Below, piece after piece: positions 1 through 7,021 of a DNA stretch of 35,454 nt. The first letter of the stretch is position 1. Each line of letters begins with the position of its first letter. A program made the position numbers and the translations under genes. The stretch is from Cytophagales bacterium (GTDB lineage Bacteria > Bacteroidota > Bacteroidia > Cytophagales > UBA9547). The notes under the pieces are model-generated. The model worked only from the letters and a program-made list of their open reading frames with translations, was not told the DNA's origin and searched no databases. The DNA lies in the NCBI GenBank assembly GCA_013297755.1, contig JAAFIH010000037.1, positions 1 through 35,454 on the forward strand. Direction: 5' to 3'.

Positions 1-55
1 TAGATGTGATTTGAAGACATATATAATACGTATTTACGGAACGCAAATAAAAACA

Positions 56-91
56 AAAAAACCGACTATACAAAGCATATAATCGGTTTTT
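56..91 (-). terminator. Hairpin terminator downstream of the 75-aa secreted peptide gene
   Basis: A 9-bp stem (AAAAACCGA with TCGGTTTTT) continues after one mismatch as TATA/TATA around a 7-nt loop. On the minus strand it ends in a T-run, so it fits an intrinsic terminator about 30 nt past the stop codon of the minus-strand gene starting at 348. A second, outer 9-bp inverted repeat (TTTACGGAA at 33-41, TTCCGTAAA at 101-109) encloses it, giving a nested palindrome. Confidence 0.65.
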
Positions 92-120
92 AGCATAAAT
101 TCCGTAAAATATTTTCGGGG

Positions 121-348
121 TTAGGGGTTAATATTCCCGTTTCCAGCAGATCTATAGTTAGACTCGTGATAAATCGTATCGCCAGATAAAAAATTAGGAA
201 GATTTACAAGTTGCTCTAAAGTACCTGAAAATACATTACCTGATAAGGAAGAATTTAAGTAACTGCGGTCAACTAATCTCCAAACTTTATTAGCCATTGT
301 GCTATGTGCTATGGCTAAAGAAACGAAAATGTAAAGGGCTGTTTTCAT
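121..348 (-). CDS. Small secreted protein of unknown function (75 aa)
   Basis: I do not recognise this family. The 75-residue product begins with a Lys followed by a hydrophobic stretch ending near the sequence STMA-NKV, which looks like a cleavable Sec signal peptide of about 19 residues. That would leave a mature peptide of about 56 residues, rich in Ser, Asn and Gly and without cysteine. Support for a real gene comes from the signal peptide, a hairpin terminator just downstream, and a 12-bp element 37 nt upstream of the ATG that recurs at almost the same distance from the lipoprotein gene at 1649. A role as an exported peptide or small envelope protein is only inference. It could still be a chance reading frame in AT-rich DNA. 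Confidence 0.5.
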   Translation of the reverse strand: MKTALYIFVSLAIAHSTMANKVWRLVDRSYLNSSLSGNVFSGTLEQLVNLPNFLSGDTIYHESNYRSAGNGNINP

Positions 349-385
349 GGTTTTTAATTTTAAGCGTTTATTTAATAATTAATTT

Positions 386-397
386 ATTTAGTTTAAG
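386..397 (-). promoter_or_regulatory. 12-bp upstream element shared with the lipoprotein gene
   Basis: The minus-strand sequence CTTAAACTAAAT lies 37 nt upstream of the ATG of the 75-aa gene. The identical 12-mer lies 38 nt upstream of the lipoprotein start at 1649. The nearly equal spacing suggests a promoter part or regulator site rather than coincidence, although both regions are AT-rich. Confidence 0.35.
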
Positions 398-611
398 ATT
401 CATTTTTGTTATTGTTTATCCAGTTTTCACAGGACTCTTTAGTAGTAGACCCAAATACTTTTCTGTAAATTTGTATATACATATTATAGTTTTGCTTAAC
501 ATCAGTTATTAAGAAAAGTGATTTAATACCTAATTTAATATTTTATGGTACTTCAAATTAGATTGTCATTAAAATAACGGCTTTGATCTATAATAGAGAG
601 CGTATAAAACA

Positions 612-1649
612 TCAATTTTGTCTAGTTCCTGTCCATGATCCTGAGCAACTAAATCCATTACCACTTAAACTTGGTTGAACTACGCTCCAATTACCTTCTA
701 TTGATATTACATTACGATCATAAAAAAAACCTGCAATATTTGGATCACCTTTTGTTGTTACATTTACAGGATCACCGTTTGTTATTTTAAAAGACGTAAA
801 TTTATCTTGTACTTGACCTATGAAATTAAGTTCTTTTGAAGTAAGATCAAACTGATATTCAATTTTTAAATCAATTGTTGTAGTTCCATTTATTGCATTA
901 CTTCCAAAATATTGAACTTTTCCAAAATCCCCTGAATAAATTTTTGTGTTATCGATTTTATATGGATATAAATTAATTATCATGTTAAACGTTCCAGATG
1001 GACTGCCTGTAGAAGAGGGGTTGCAGCTACCTTTGTAGTTTCCATTAAAAATTAATGTTTGGGAAAAAGAAGACTCTTTAATAATTTCTGCTTCTAGTTG
1101 AATCCCAGGTATTCTAAGTGAATTAACGTAATACTCATTATTACTTTTATAAAATTCAAGAGTTGAATTTTCTCCTCCAATTTTTTTTTGACTTTCCATT
1201 CTACAAAAAATAAGGTCAGTGTTATTTATTGATTCACCATAACTATCCAAAAATTGACCATTTGAATTTGGTGGAACAAGTGTATCATAAAATCCATTGA
1301 CAAAAAGAACACAAAAAACCTTTTTAGGGTCGCTATTAAAAAAATCTATCCTTAAAGAACCAGATGCTTCAGTTTTATTAGCAAATAGTGATTGATAACT
1401 TGGGTTGTTTAAATTTTTAATATTTTCGTTTGATATTTTACCAGCAATTACTCCTTTATACAATCCAAAATTTGATGAATCATATTTGGCTAGTGCTTCT
1501 GGCTTTGTAGGTAATGAACCAAAAGGAGGTTTTGAATTAGAAGATTCAGGATTATTTGAAGGAACTGGTTCATCTTTTTTACAAGAACTTATTAATGAAA
1601 TCCCTGATACTACAGCAAAGACAAGGATAATAGAAATGGACTTTTTCAT
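612..1649 (-). CDS. Putative lipoprotein of unknown function (345 aa)
   Basis: The product starts with Lys-Lys-Ser and a hydrophobic stretch, then the lipobox LISSC at residues 18-22, followed by Lys-Lys-Asp-Glu. This indicates signal peptidase II cleavage and lipidation at Cys22. An acidic residue soon after the Cys does not match the simple Bacteroidota surface-export signal well, so inner or outer membrane placement is open. A Pro/Ser/Asn-rich linker (about residues 28-45) precedes a mostly beta-strand body with alternating hydrophobic residues, ending in a Gly/Ser/Trp-rich tail. I do not recognise the family. It is a stand-alone gene; its upstream region shares a 12-bp element with the neighbouring 75-aa gene, suggesting joint control. 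Confidence 0.8.
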   Translation of the reverse strand: MKKSISIILVFAVVSGISLISSCKKDEPVPSNNPESSNSKPPFGSLPTKPEALAKYDSSNFGLYKGVIAGKISNENIKNLNNPSYQSLFANKTEASGSLRIDFFNSDPKKVFCVLFVNGFYDTLVPPNSNGQFLDSYGESINNTDLIFCRMESQKKIGGENSTLEFYKSNNEYYVNSLRIPGIQLEAEIIKESSFSQTLIFNGNYKGSCNPSSTGSPSGTFNMIINLYPYKIDNTKIYSGDFGKVQYFGSNAINGTTTIDLKIEYQFDLTSKELNFIGQVQDKFTSFKITNGDPVNVTTKGDPNIAGFFYDRNVISIEGNWSVVQPSLSGNGFSCSGSWTGTRQN

Positions 1650-1687
1650 GATATTTTGAATTTATATATTGGTTGTTTAAAATATTA

Positions 1688-1699
1688 ATTTAGTTTAAG
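1688..1699 (-). promoter_or_regulatory. 12-bp upstream element of the lipoprotein gene
   Basis: Second copy of CTTAAACTAAAT (minus strand), 38 nt upstream of the lipoprotein ATG; see the copy at 386-397. On the minus strand it is followed by TAATATTT, which partly resembles the TAnnTTTG promoter element. Confidence 0.35.
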
Positions 1700-1915
1700 T
1701 TAATCTTTAATTTTTGGAGATAGGCAACACCTAATTCTTAGGTTCAAATAAAACCGTTAATTTATTTTTTATGATAGTCTAAGTGCCACAGACCATGTAT
1801 TGGATTAATACTAACTTTTTCATAATGATTGAATTTTTCTGAATTGAATAACTAGTTTTGTAAAATTACCTTTTAAAATATGTTGCAAATTACAGAACTG
1901 AAATCCATTCAAAAA

Positions 1916-1933
1916 ATCCCCTACTTGGGGGAT
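1916..1933. other. G/C-rich palindrome ATCCCC-N6-GGGGAT
   Basis: ATCCCC, a 6-nt spacer (TACTTG) and GGGGAT form a dyad that could be a DNA-binding site or a short RNA hairpin. There is no gene ending nearby on either strand, so it is not an obvious terminator. It lies about 90 bp upstream of the promoter of the small-gene pair at 2067-2688. Confidence 0.4.
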
Positions 1934-2018
1934 ATTTCAAAAAAAAAGGCATTTTTTTTGTTAAAAAAATAAAATATAATTACACATAAATCACATTAAA
2001 GAAATTTATCAAGAAAAA

Positions 2019-2049
2019 TTGTTTCTTAACAAAACAATTTATATTTTTG
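2019..2049 (+). promoter_or_regulatory. Bacteroidota-type promoter for the small gene pair
   Basis: TTG at 2019-2021 and TATTTTTG at 2042-2049 are separated by 20 bp. The second element matches the phylum's TAnnTTTG consensus exactly and the spacing is typical. Transcription would begin near 2056, about 10 nt before the ATG at 2067. Confidence 0.6.
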
Positions 2050-2066
2050 AAATTATTAACGCTTAG

Positions 2067-2237
2067 ATGAACGAAAGCCAAACACTTAAAGATTTAAAAA
2101 TATTGTATCAGAATAAATTGTTTCACCTTGAACTTTCCATAAAATATTTAGGAATAACTCAATCTGAAATTGATAAAATTTTAGACCAATTAAACGAACT
2201 AAAATCAGAAATTGAACAAATTGAAAATCAAAAATGA
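2067..2237 (+). CDS. Small coiled-coil protein (56 aa), first gene of a two-gene unit
   Basis: An ATG at 2067 opens a 56-codon frame ending with TGA at 2235-2237. The product begins MNESQTLKDLKILYQ and from about residue 30 shows regular hydrophobic spacing with Glu/Lys/Gln-rich stretches ending IEQIENQK, as in a short coiled coil or helical hairpin. No family is recognised. It sits 10 nt after the predicted transcription start of a well-formed promoter, which is the main reason to accept it despite its size, and it precedes the 139-aa gene by 31 nt. A partner or antitoxin-like role for the next gene is only speculation. Confidence 0.55.
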   Translation: MNESQTLKDLKILYQNKLFHLELSIKYLGITQSEIDKILDQLNELKSEIEQIENQK

Positions 2238-2268
2238 TAGTATTTACACTTTATTAGCTTTAAAAATA

Positions 2269-2688
2269 ATGACAATCTTACAAAATATTAAAAAAATAAT
2301 AACACAGATAAATAAAGCTTATTCCCAGCTAGATGCTCAAAAAGCCACAGAATATACTCAACAACTGGCAGATTGGTTACCAAAACTAACTAATCAAGCC
2401 GATAAAGAGCTGGTTCTTAGTTGGTTGAACGAAAAAAATGAACAACAATATAATTTGATAAAAACTGCATTACAGGTTTATAAAAGCCGTATGCAACATA
2501 CTAAAATTTATATTTTTAACCAAGAATATGATCTTAGTCAGTGGTGTACGATTACGCAATATGCCAAAATCATGAACATAAAAAGTACGCAAGTGATAAC
2601 CAACCAAATAAAAAGAGGCAAAATTGCACCACAAAATTTACTTATCGTGCCTGAATTAGATTTGAAACTAATACGTTTACCAAAATAA
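2269..2688 (+). CDS. Helical protein with possible C-terminal HTH domain (139 aa)
   Basis: The reading frame could be extended upstream to a TTG at 2212, but that would overlap the preceding small gene by 26 nt. The ATG at 2269 (MTILQNIKKI) is the better start. The N-terminal ~75 residues are Lys/Gln/Glu-rich and probably helical. The C-terminal ~45 residues contain a pattern resembling an excisionase/MerR-like helix-turn-helix: QYAKIMNIKSTQVITNQI, then KRGKIAP, then hydrophobic strands ending in LPK. That pattern is usual for proteins that bind DNA or reference a sequence-specific partner. No named family is recognised. It forms a unit with the 56-aa gene and ends at a strong palindrome shared with the convergent regulator gene. 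Confidence 0.65.
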   Translation: MTILQNIKKIITQINKAYSQLDAQKATEYTQQLADWLPKLTNQADKELVLSWLNEKNEQQYNLIKTALQVYKSRMQHTKIYIFNQEYDLSQWCTITQYAKIMNIKSTQVITNQIKRGKIAPQNLLIVPELDLKLIRLPK

Positions 2689-2690
2689 AA

Positions 2691-2730
2691 TTTAACTTTT
2701 GGTGGGTAAAAAAAACCTCCAAAAGTTAAA
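2691..2730. terminator. Hairpin between convergent genes
   Basis: A 12-bp perfect stem (TTTAACTTTTGG with CCAAAAGTTAAA) has an inner GG/CC extension around an A-rich loop. It lies 2 nt after the stop of the small plus-strand gene and 17 nt past the stop of the convergent response-regulator gene, so it probably ends transcription from both sides. Confidence 0.65.
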
Positions 2731-2747
2731 AAATTAAAAATAAAAAA

Positions 2748-3368
2748 CTATTTAATCCATCCCAAAGTCTTTGCTTTCTCAATCATTTCTATCACAGAAT
2801 GGGTATTGGTTTTTTTGAGCATATTTTTTTTATGTGTCTGAATAGTAGATGAACTTTTTTGAGTGATTTGAGCAATTTCTGTTACATTTTTGCCAAATTT
2901 CAAAAAATTGAGCACTTCAATTTCCTTGTTGGTTAGTTTGCAATCCGAAATTTTTATGGTTTCTAAATAAGATTTAAAAATAGGTTTATTGCTTACATAA
3001 ATTTCTTTTAATTGGCTCACAAGCAAATGTATAGCTATGTTTTTGGGAAAATAACCTAAAGCACCATTTCTTTGAGCTATTTTGAGATACGTTTCATCAT
3101 AAAACATCGAAATAATGACAACTTTTAGCTCTGGATATATTTTTTTTAAGACATTCAAAAAATGCAATCCATTGCCATCGGGCAAAGCCACATCGAGTAA
3201 TAAAATATCAAATTCGGTTTCTTGTATCAATTCGAGACCATCTTTTATATTTTGAGCTGTGCCACATACTTCAAACTCTTTTGTTTCGGTGAGCATGGCT
3301 TTCAATCCTTGTGCAAAAAGCAGGTGATCCTCGATGATTACAATACGAATTGGTGATATTAGTTTCAT
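2748..3368 (-). CDS. LuxR/NarL-type response regulator (206 aa)
   Basis: A cytoplasmic DNA-binding regulator of a two-component system. The receiver domain (about residues 7-125) shows the acidic pair Glu13-Asp14, the phospho-acceptor Asp59 in LLLDVALPDG, and the conserved Lys in FPKN. The C-terminal GerE-type helix-turn-helix (about 140-206) shows LTNKEIEVLNFL, a recognition segment TIQTHKKNMLKKT and the typical end. Length is normal for the NarL/FixJ group. Its ATG lies 1 nt downstream of the stop of the sensor kinase gene, so the two are translationally coupled and almost certainly a cognate pair. The target genes are not evident; self-regulation of the operon or control of the barrel gene upstream are reasonable guesses. 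Confidence 0.95.
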   Translation of the reverse strand: MKLISPIRIVIIEDHLLFAQGLKAMLTETKEFEVCGTAQNIKDGLELIQETEFDILLLDVALPDGNGLHFLNVLKKIYPELKVVIISMFYDETYLKIAQRNGALGYFPKNIAIHLLVSQLKEIYVSNKPIFKSYLETIKISDCKLTNKEIEVLNFLKFGKNVTEIAQITQKSSSTIQTHKKNMLKKTNTHSVIEMIEKAKTLGWIK

Positions 3369-3369
3369 T

Positions 3370-5223
3370 TTAAAGTAGATTAGTGTTCGGAATCAGAATT
3401 TCGATTTTGGTTCCTTTGGGTTTTAGTTGCTCAATTTTTAAGGTTCCATGCAAAAAATCAATTCGGTTTTGTATGTTTTTTAATCCTATACCTTTGGTAT
3501 TTGAATTGACCGAAAACCCTTTGCCATTATCAAACACATATATATATAATTGATTGTCAATTACTTCAAAAGTTATTTCGCAGATGCTAGCTTTTGCATG
3601 TTTTACACAGTTATACATTATTTCTGTCATAATTCGATACAAGTGTAGTGATTTTTCGTCCGAAAGTGTTGTTAAATTCTTAAACTGTATATAGATTTTT
3701 AGGCCATAATCGGTTGTAATTCTACCCACAAAACTTTGTAATGCTAGTTTTAATCCTAAATTAGAAACTATGCTTGGATGCAGTTCGTGCGATATATCAC
3801 GTATTTTGTTGATACTAGCATCAATTTGATTGACTGCAAAACCAATATCAATTTTTTTTGGACTTGTAAGTGCAAATTTTGCTAAGGCCAGTGTCGGTCC
3901 CAAATCATCGTGCAAATCGTTTGCAATTTTATTTCTTTCACGTTCTTGGATCGAAATTTCAGCATTGATCAACTCTGTTTGAAATTGGTTTCGCTCTTGC
4001 AGATACTGCTCGCGTTCTATCACAAATCTATACAACTGATAGGCTATGGCCAAGCCCAACGATAAAACTTCTGCAAAAGCCATACATACGATAAGATGCT
4101 CGGTCAGAAAATTGATAGGAAACACAAAAATCTCTCTCAAAACTGCCATAGATACACTTCCTACTGTCAATAAATACACAAAACCAAGATAAAACACCTC
4201 TTTTCTTGGTTTTTTAAATAAACCCAAAGCCACAGTTAGTCCCATATAAATAATGATAACGAGTAATAAAGGATAAAATAATTCCCAAAAAAAATGATTG
4301 TATTTTATCGTATCTTTATTGTACAAAACATATATGTTTAAGCCCATCAGAAAAAAAGAAATAAAGTAAGTTATTTTCAATAAATAATATTTTTTGAAAA
4401 CTTCATTTAAAAATTGAGTAATAAAAAGCATAAAAAATATAATATAGAAAATTGAAAAAATAATGCCACTTACAAAGTGAAAACTAGGCGAATTACTCCA
4501 AAATAATTGATAACCAATCCCATAATTTGATATTAACCACCCAATAATAGCTAGCACATACAGCATATAATATAAATACATGATTTGTTTTTGAAAACAA
4601 AAAAGGACAAACCCAAAAAGTGCCATAAAAGCCAAAACACCAATTCCTACTGCTATTAATACTACAAATAAGTTTTCACTTTTATAAAAATTAGGCACAG
4701 AATATAAGTAAATTGGCAAGGATATTGACTCGTTTATTTGCCTAATTCTTACATAAAGTTCTGTAACTGCATTTTTATTGGCTTGAAATACAAAATCAAA
4801 ATTTCGACTGGGTAGATTTCTTATTTCAAATGGATATAAATCGCCAGTTTTTCCAATGACAATTATTTTTTTTTCATTTTTTTCAAATTTATATACATCT
4901 ATTGAGTCTAAATGCACATTTGCAAATTCAAAAATATAATCTTGATTTACATTTGCTTTGTTATAAATTACAATTTTGAGCCACCAAGTATGGTTGGTAT
5001 TAAATCCTAAATGATTTTCAAATTCCGAAAAATGAAAAAAATTGGAGTGTTTCAAAACTGAATCTATGGTATAATTATTATTAAAATCCTCTAAAACAGT
5101 GTATTTGTTTTTTAAAAATAAGTTTAAATCAGCGTTATTTTTATCTACGTCAATAATAAATTGATGATTAGCCAAAATTGGATTGCAAAAAAATAAAAAA
5201 AGTAAGTAATATAATACTTTCAT
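3370..5223 (-). CDS. 7TMR-DISM sensor histidine kinase, HisKA_3 type (617 aa)
   Basis: A membrane sensor kinase. A signal peptide (first ~18 residues) is followed by a periplasmic beta-rich domain of the 7TMR-DISM extracellular type (about 25-180, with WWLKIVIYNKA), then seven hydrophobic segments (about 185-400), a short coiled coil (about 403-430), the dimerisation/phosphorylation helix with His438 in NDLHDDLG, and a GHKL ATPase (about 520-615) with the N box EIMYNCVKHA and G boxes DNGKGF and GIGLKNI. Phosphoryl transfer would be to the LuxR-type regulator encoded 1 nt downstream. It starts 3 nt after the stop of the Omp85-type barrel gene, which suggests the sensed signal concerns the outer membrane or the barrel's substrate. 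The ligand cannot be read from the sequence. Confidence 0.95.
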   Translation of the reverse strand: MKVLYYLLFLFFCNPILANHQFIIDVDKNNADLNLFLKNKYTVLEDFNNNYTIDSVLKHSNFFHFSEFENHLGFNTNHTWWLKIVIYNKANVNQDYIFEFANVHLDSIDVYKFEKNEKKIIVIGKTGDLYPFEIRNLPSRNFDFVFQANKNAVTELYVRIRQINESISLPIYLYSVPNFYKSENLFVVLIAVGIGVLAFMALFGFVLFCFQKQIMYLYYMLYVLAIIGWLISNYGIGYQLFWSNSPSFHFVSGIIFSIFYIIFFMLFITQFLNEVFKKYYLLKITYFISFFLMGLNIYVLYNKDTIKYNHFFWELFYPLLLVIIIYMGLTVALGLFKKPRKEVFYLGFVYLLTVGSVSMAVLREIFVFPINFLTEHLIVCMAFAEVLSLGLAIAYQLYRFVIEREQYLQERNQFQTELINAEISIQERERNKIANDLHDDLGPTLALAKFALTSPKKIDIGFAVNQIDASINKIRDISHELHPSIVSNLGLKLALQSFVGRITTDYGLKIYIQFKNLTTLSDEKSLHLYRIMTEIMYNCVKHAKASICEITFEVIDNQLYIYVFDNGKGFSVNSNTKGIGLKNIQNRIDFLHGTLKIEQLKPKGTKIEILIPNTNLL

Positions 5224-5226
5224 AGC

Positions 5227-6330
5227 TTAAAATGCTTCGCCAAGATTAAGATAAAAACCATCAGTATTATTACCAAAACCTTGATCGGCACGAATATTAA
5301 CCCTGTCTGCTCGGTGGATGACAAAGCGTAAACCTACACCAGCCGTCCATCGAATTTGCGAAATCATAAATTGCGATAGCGAAGGCGAAACTTGCCCAGC
5401 CGCAGCAAATATAGCACCTCTAAAACGCTTATATATTGGAAAACGAAGCTCCGTTTGCAATGCCACATAATGATTGGCACGGTATCTGCCCCAATAATAT
5501 CCACGTAGCATTTGGTCGCCACCCAAAGGCGGTTGGTGTCTATAAGGTGCATCGCCAAAAGTAAATTGCGTAATGGCTTGAAAAGCCAGAATGTGTGGTT
5601 TCTTTTTCGATAAATTGTAATAATACCTAAAATCAGTTCTGAAACGCCAAAATTCTGCTCTACCACCAAGTCCTTTGTTAAAATAGGTAAGTGATACATC
5701 GCCAAACCAACCCTTGTGAGCATCCATCACATAATCTCGGCTATCCCACATCCACAATGGGCCAGTGCCAGTAATAAAAGACCCTTGAGAGCCCAGTGGC
5801 GGATTTTGTTGAAAAATACCCATCCCCTGTGGCCTCACATCCCATTGAGAAACTGCTTCGGCAATCCAGCCCCAATAACCTAAATTGTTGATTTTAAAAC
5901 CAGTTTTGTTCAAAAATCGCAGCCACTTGAAACTTACTAATTGCTTTGTGCTTTCAGGCGTATTGTTTCCTAATCCAAAATAAAACTCTGGAAAATAAAA
6001 ATAGGCCAATTCGCCTTCGGTTCGCCATTTGTTTTGATTGCCAAAAATGGTATAAGGTATATTCGACATCAACTGTTTGTTGAGTGTATAAATAAAAAAG
6101 GGTTGAATATTAGATTTGGTAGTACGTGCAGAATCAGAGTCAGGAAGACGAAATACCATAGCAGCAGCAGCTCCCAGACCAAGCCTTGTTTCAGGCGAAT
6201 AATAAATCACAGGAAGGGGTGTAATAGAAAAATTTTTGGTTGCTTGAGCAAAAATATTGAAAGTGAAAAAAATAAAAATCAGTAGTATTTTATATATCAA
6301 TGACTGCAAATTAGTATTGCAACAATACAA
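5227..6330 (-). CDS. Omp85/BamA-type outer-membrane beta-barrel without POTRA domains
   Basis: A surface-antigen (D15/Omp85) barrel. After a signal peptide ending FNIFAQA, the remainder (about 330 residues) is a series of amphipathic strands rich in Tyr, Phe and Gly. It contains the Omp85 lid-loop signature GGDQMLRGYYWGRYR (with the conserved Arg-Gly-Tyr) and ends GFYLNLGEAF with the terminal Phe typical of outer-membrane proteins. There is no space for POTRA repeats, so it resembles the short barrel-only family members rather than BamA itself. No ATG is available: the frame opens with TTG at 6328-6330, and a TTG at 6298-6300 would give a cleaner signal peptide (IYKILLIFIFF). First gene of the tight operon with the sensor kinase and regulator. 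Substrate unknown; secretion of a partner or insertion of lipid/protein are the family's known roles. Confidence 0.88.
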   Translation of the reverse strand: MYCCNTNLQSLIYKILLIFIFFTFNIFAQATKNFSITPLPVIYYSPETRLGLGAAAAMVFRLPDSDSARTTKSNIQPFFIYTLNKQLMSNIPYTIFGNQNKWRTEGELAYFYFPEFYFGLGNNTPESTKQLVSFKWLRFLNKTGFKINNLGYWGWIAEAVSQWDVRPQGMGIFQQNPPLGSQGSFITGTGPLWMWDSRDYVMDAHKGWFGDVSLTYFNKGLGGRAEFWRFRTDFRYYYNLSKKKPHILAFQAITQFTFGDAPYRHQPPLGGDQMLRGYYWGRYRANHYVALQTELRFPIYKRFRGAIFAAAGQVSPSLSQFMISQIRWTAGVGLRFVIHRADRVNIRADQGFGNNTDGFYLNLGEAF

Positions 6331-6452
6331 AAAGTCTTATTAAAATAAAATCTATTTTTAAGATTATGTCATAAATAAAAAAAGTGCCTTTATATTCTAT
6401 TAATTAGTTTGTAGAAGATTTAGGAGAGATAACAAATAATTTACAACCATAT

Positions 6453-6479
6453 AAAACTTGGTTTGCCAAGTTTTTTTTT
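6453..6479 (+). terminator. Orphan terminator-like hairpin
   Basis: AAAACTTGG, loop TTTG, CCAAGTTTT and then an unbroken run of nine Ts (6471-6479): a textbook intrinsic terminator on the plus strand. No plus-strand gene lies between it and the start of the divergent barrel gene at 6330, so the transcript it would end is not identified. A small RNA from about 6340-6450 is possible but no clear promoter is seen. Confidence 0.55.
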
Positions 6480-6544
6480 CATTTTAATTATTTAAAACCA
6501 ACAAGAAAGCAAATAAGAGAGCTTGAAAAAAAATCAATTCATAT

Positions 6545-6605
6545 AAAGCCTTCCATCTTGAATTCTATGGTAATTTTATAGAAATTGATTTGGTTGTGGG
6601 ATTTT
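6545..6605 (+). repeat. Diverged copy of a ~60-bp dispersed repeat core
   Basis: This segment aligns with 6793-6853 (inside the intact mobile element). Shared blocks include AAAGCC, the TTGAATTCTATGG/TTGGATTCTGTGG pair, AGAAATTG and TTGG..GTGGG. The copy lacks the terminal inverted repeats seen around the other one, so it is either a relic or the core exists independently. Confidence 0.5.
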
Positions 6606-6699
6606 TGAAAATCTATTTGAGGAAATTAAGGTACTATCCTAAGAACAAAAAAATTTGAAGTCGTAAATAAAATTTTTATATACAATTGAGTAATGTCAT

Positions 6700-6909
6700 A
6701 TAAATGAACAGGGCAAACGCATTTAAAAATATTTTAATTTATAATAATAGAATATTACTTTAAAAATATTATCTCAAGAAATATTAGTATCAAAAGCCCC
6801 TCCCTTTTGGATTCTGTGGCATCGTAACAGAAATTGGGTTGGGGTGGGGCTTAAAAAAAGAGTTTTTCATTTTAAAATAATCTTAAATGCGTTTGCCCTG
6901 ATAAATGAA
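6700..6909. mobile_element. Intact MITE-like element with TIRs and 9-bp target duplication
   Basis: The element proper is 6709-6900 (192 bp). Its ends are perfect 18-bp inverted repeats, CAGGGCAAACGCATTTAA (6709-6726) and its complement (6883-6900), extending imperfectly to 29 bp (27 of 29 match). It is flanked by an exact 9-bp direct repeat, ATAAATGAA, at 6700-6708 and 6901-6909, the signature of transposition. There is no coding capacity. The interior carries a C-rich/G-rich dyad (AAGCCCC ... GGGGCTT, about 6795-6852) that would fold into a long hairpin. It must have been moved in trans by a transposase recognising these ends; none is encoded in this window. The 9-bp duplication is compatible with several IS families, so the parent IS cannot be named. 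Confidence 0.88.
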
Positions 6910-7021
6910 TAATAACTCCACTTGTTATTAGAAAATAAACTTCAAAAAATAATTTTGAAAGTTATCTCAATTAAATTCCAAATTATATATAGTTTTACCT
7001 AATATTATGTATATAATTTCT

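Larger units (their letters stand above)
1650..2066. other. 417-bp intergenic region between divergent genes
   Basis: No convincing gene or RNA is seen. It holds the 12-bp element of the lipoprotein gene (1688-1699), a G/C-rich palindrome (1916-1933) that stands out from the AT-rich surroundings, and the plus-strand promoter at 2019-2049. Confidence 0.5.
6331..7021. other. 691-bp intergenic region with repeats and a small mobile element
   Basis: No gene is supported here. It contains a terminator-like hairpin (6453-6479), a diverged 60-bp repeat copy (6545-6605), an intact miniature inverted-repeat element with target duplication (6700-6909), and the AT-rich upstream region of the 1,015-residue secreted protein. 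Confidence 0.7.

Noticed and set aside
297-512. Plus-strand 71-codon frame
   Set aside because: It overlaps the signal-peptide region of the minus-strand 75-aa gene, has no promoter or RBS, and its hydrophobic run looks like AT-rich chance coding.
2212-2268. TTG start extending the 139-aa protein by 19 residues
   Set aside because: It would overlap the 56-aa gene; the ATG at 2269 gives a better-spaced, non-overlapping unit.
5364-5723. 119-codon minus-strand frame
   Set aside because: It lies entirely inside the Omp85-type barrel gene in another frame, whose translation has strong family motifs.
7007-7021. Upstream ATG for the type IX cargo protein
   Set aside because: It places five residues before a clean Lys-rich signal-peptide start; the ATG at 7022 is preferred.
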